The notes under the pieces were generated by a model. The model was not told the DNA's origin. It ran no database searches and saw only the letters and a list, made by a program, of their open reading frames with translations. From Lunularia cruciata (taxonomy: Eukaryota > Streptophyta > Marchantiopsida > Lunulariales > Lunulariaceae): a stretch of 64,000 nt of DNA. Numbering within the stretch: the first letter of the stretch is position 1; every line of letters begins with the position of its first letter. The position numbers and the translations under genes were made by a program. This document shows, in pieces, positions 63,236 through 64,000 of the stretch. The stretch lies in assembly GCA_948567375.1 (NCBI GenBank), contig OX419758.1, forward strand, positions 56,611,001-56,675,000, read 5' to 3'.

Positions 63236-64000
63236 CTTGGGTTGGCAAACTTCTATCGTTGCTATGTTAGAGGATTTAGTGCCATTGCCAAGGCCTTGAC
63301 AAAGCTGACCAAGCTTACACAGGAGTAGTGTTGGGGAGATGAGCAGGAGAGAGCTTTTGTAGAGCTCAAGGAGAGGTTGACATCTGCTCCTATTTTGAGG
63401 AGACCGATCAAGGGACAACCATTTCAGGTTCACACTGATTGGAGTATGTTGAAGCTTGGAGCGGTGCTCATCCAACATGATGATGAGGGGAAGGAGTTTG
63501 TGGTGGCCTATGCTAGTCGCTCCAACAATTCAGCGGAGGTGAAGTATAGTTCATATGAGGGAGAGTGCTTGGCAGCAGTTTGGGCAATAGCACATTTCCG
63601 ATGTTACCTATTTGGTAACCCCTTCACTCTCATCACTAATCATCAGCCGCTGAAGTGGTTGATGGAGTCCGACAAGCTTTCAAGGAAGCTTGCACAATGG
63701 GCTCTGATTTTACAAGAGTATGATTTCACGGTTGTTCATAGACCTGGAGTGGTGAACCGTGATGCAGGTGGGTTGAGTAGAAACCCATGTCCCAGCCAGC
63801 AGGATCAGACCGGAGCACGTTGGCATGGTGAGACAGATGAGGAGATGGTGCCAGGTTGGCATGCATCGGCCTTTCTATGTATATTTGCAGAGGCTTTGGT
63901 GGTATCTCTCTCAGCGCATACAAGAGGAGTTATTGAGGTCACAGATCCAGAGAGTGAAGATATTGGTACAGTTCAGCGAGACATTCATGATGATGTCTTA
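63236..64000 (+). pseudogene. Element H RNase H, open to the window end
   Basis: From Phe-Leu-Gly-Leu-Ala-Asn-Phe-Tyr-Arg-Cys a TAG occurs at about 63327, then the frame is open to 64000. RNase H has Val-His-Thr-Asp-Trp-Ser (first Asp), Ser-Tyr-Glu-Gly-Glu-Cys-Leu-Ala (Glu), Ile-Thr-Asn-His-Gln-Pro-Leu (Asp to Asn) and Val-Val-His-Arg-Pro-Gly-x2-Asn-Arg-Asp-Ala, the end signature. The segment after 63780 is the RNase H-integrase linker. Confidence 0.85.

Larger units (their letters stand above)
56980..64000 (+). mobile_element. Element H: methyltransferase-bearing Ty3/gypsy retrotransposon, runs off the window
   Basis: 5' LTR 56980-58310, primer site, gag with two zinc knuckles, protease, DNMT3-like DNA methyltransferase, RT and RNase H; the window ends in the RNase H-integrase linker. 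From 58560 to 63165 all open parts share one reading frame, interrupted by about a dozen nonsense codons and no indel, until a 35-bp duplication. H is inserted in the gag of F and is the innermost, hence youngest, member of the nest. Relative to G it lacks ~670 bp of gag N-terminal region. Integrase and 3' LTR should follow to the right. Confidence 0.9.

Noticed and set aside
1-64000. CRISPR arrays, bacterial operons, integrated DNA virus or organelle DNA
   Set aside because: No spaced palindromic repeats, no prokaryotic gene layout, no recognisable caulimovirid-type movement protein and no organelle genes were seen; all reverse-transcribing sequences have LTR-element structure.

Overview
The window looks like nuclear DNA of a land plant, probably a non-flowering one. 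It is repeat-dense and holds one recognisable host gene, an RCC2-type RCC1-repeat gene on the minus strand (22862-28712). That gene has 16 coding exons, 15 short GT-AG introns and an undisrupted reading frame. Almost everything else is Ty3/gypsy LTR retrotransposons in three or four families, at all stages of decay and heavily nested. No rRNA, functional tRNA, CRISPR or prokaryotic feature was seen. Land-plant status is inferred from RCC2 similarity, intron style, initiator-tRNA-Met primer sites and plant-type chromoviruses. The non-flowering suggestion rests only on a DNMT3-like domain and is weak. Layout. 1-765: end of a B-family LTR and unassigned DNA. 766-7259: element A (+, chromodomain-type), holding a solo B-family LTR (1300-2121) with an ACCAC target duplication. 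7337-19375: element C (-, same family as A), split by structurally complete element B (11798-18379, -, CTACT target duplication). 19376-22861: AT-rich DNA without a gene. 22862-28712: RCC2 gene. 28713-30300: upstream DNA with a diverged duplication. 30400-31478: an old piece of G/H-family LTR, interrupted by a solo B-family LTR. From 31794 to the window end, each element is cut on its right by the next: I (-) is cut by G (+), G by J (+), J by E (-), E by F (-), and F by H (+), which runs off the end. The remaining halves should lie to the right in reverse order. The most interesting content is the G/H family. These Ty3/gypsy elements carry, between protease and reverse transcriptase, a domain I read as a DNMT3-like cytosine-5 DNA methyltransferase. 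It has an FGG-type SAM motif, a Pro-Cys-Gln catalytic motif, Glu-Asn-Val-Pro, and an Ala-His-Arg plus Trp-Trp block, in canonical order rather than the permuted order of plant DRM enzymes. In H the gag, protease, methyltransferase and RT segments lie in one reading frame, broken by nonsense codons until a 35-bp duplication. Methyltransferase-bearing LTR elements have been reported from dinoflagellates and charophyte algae; a family in a probable land plant deserves close checking. All domain calls are by eye; no database search was run.
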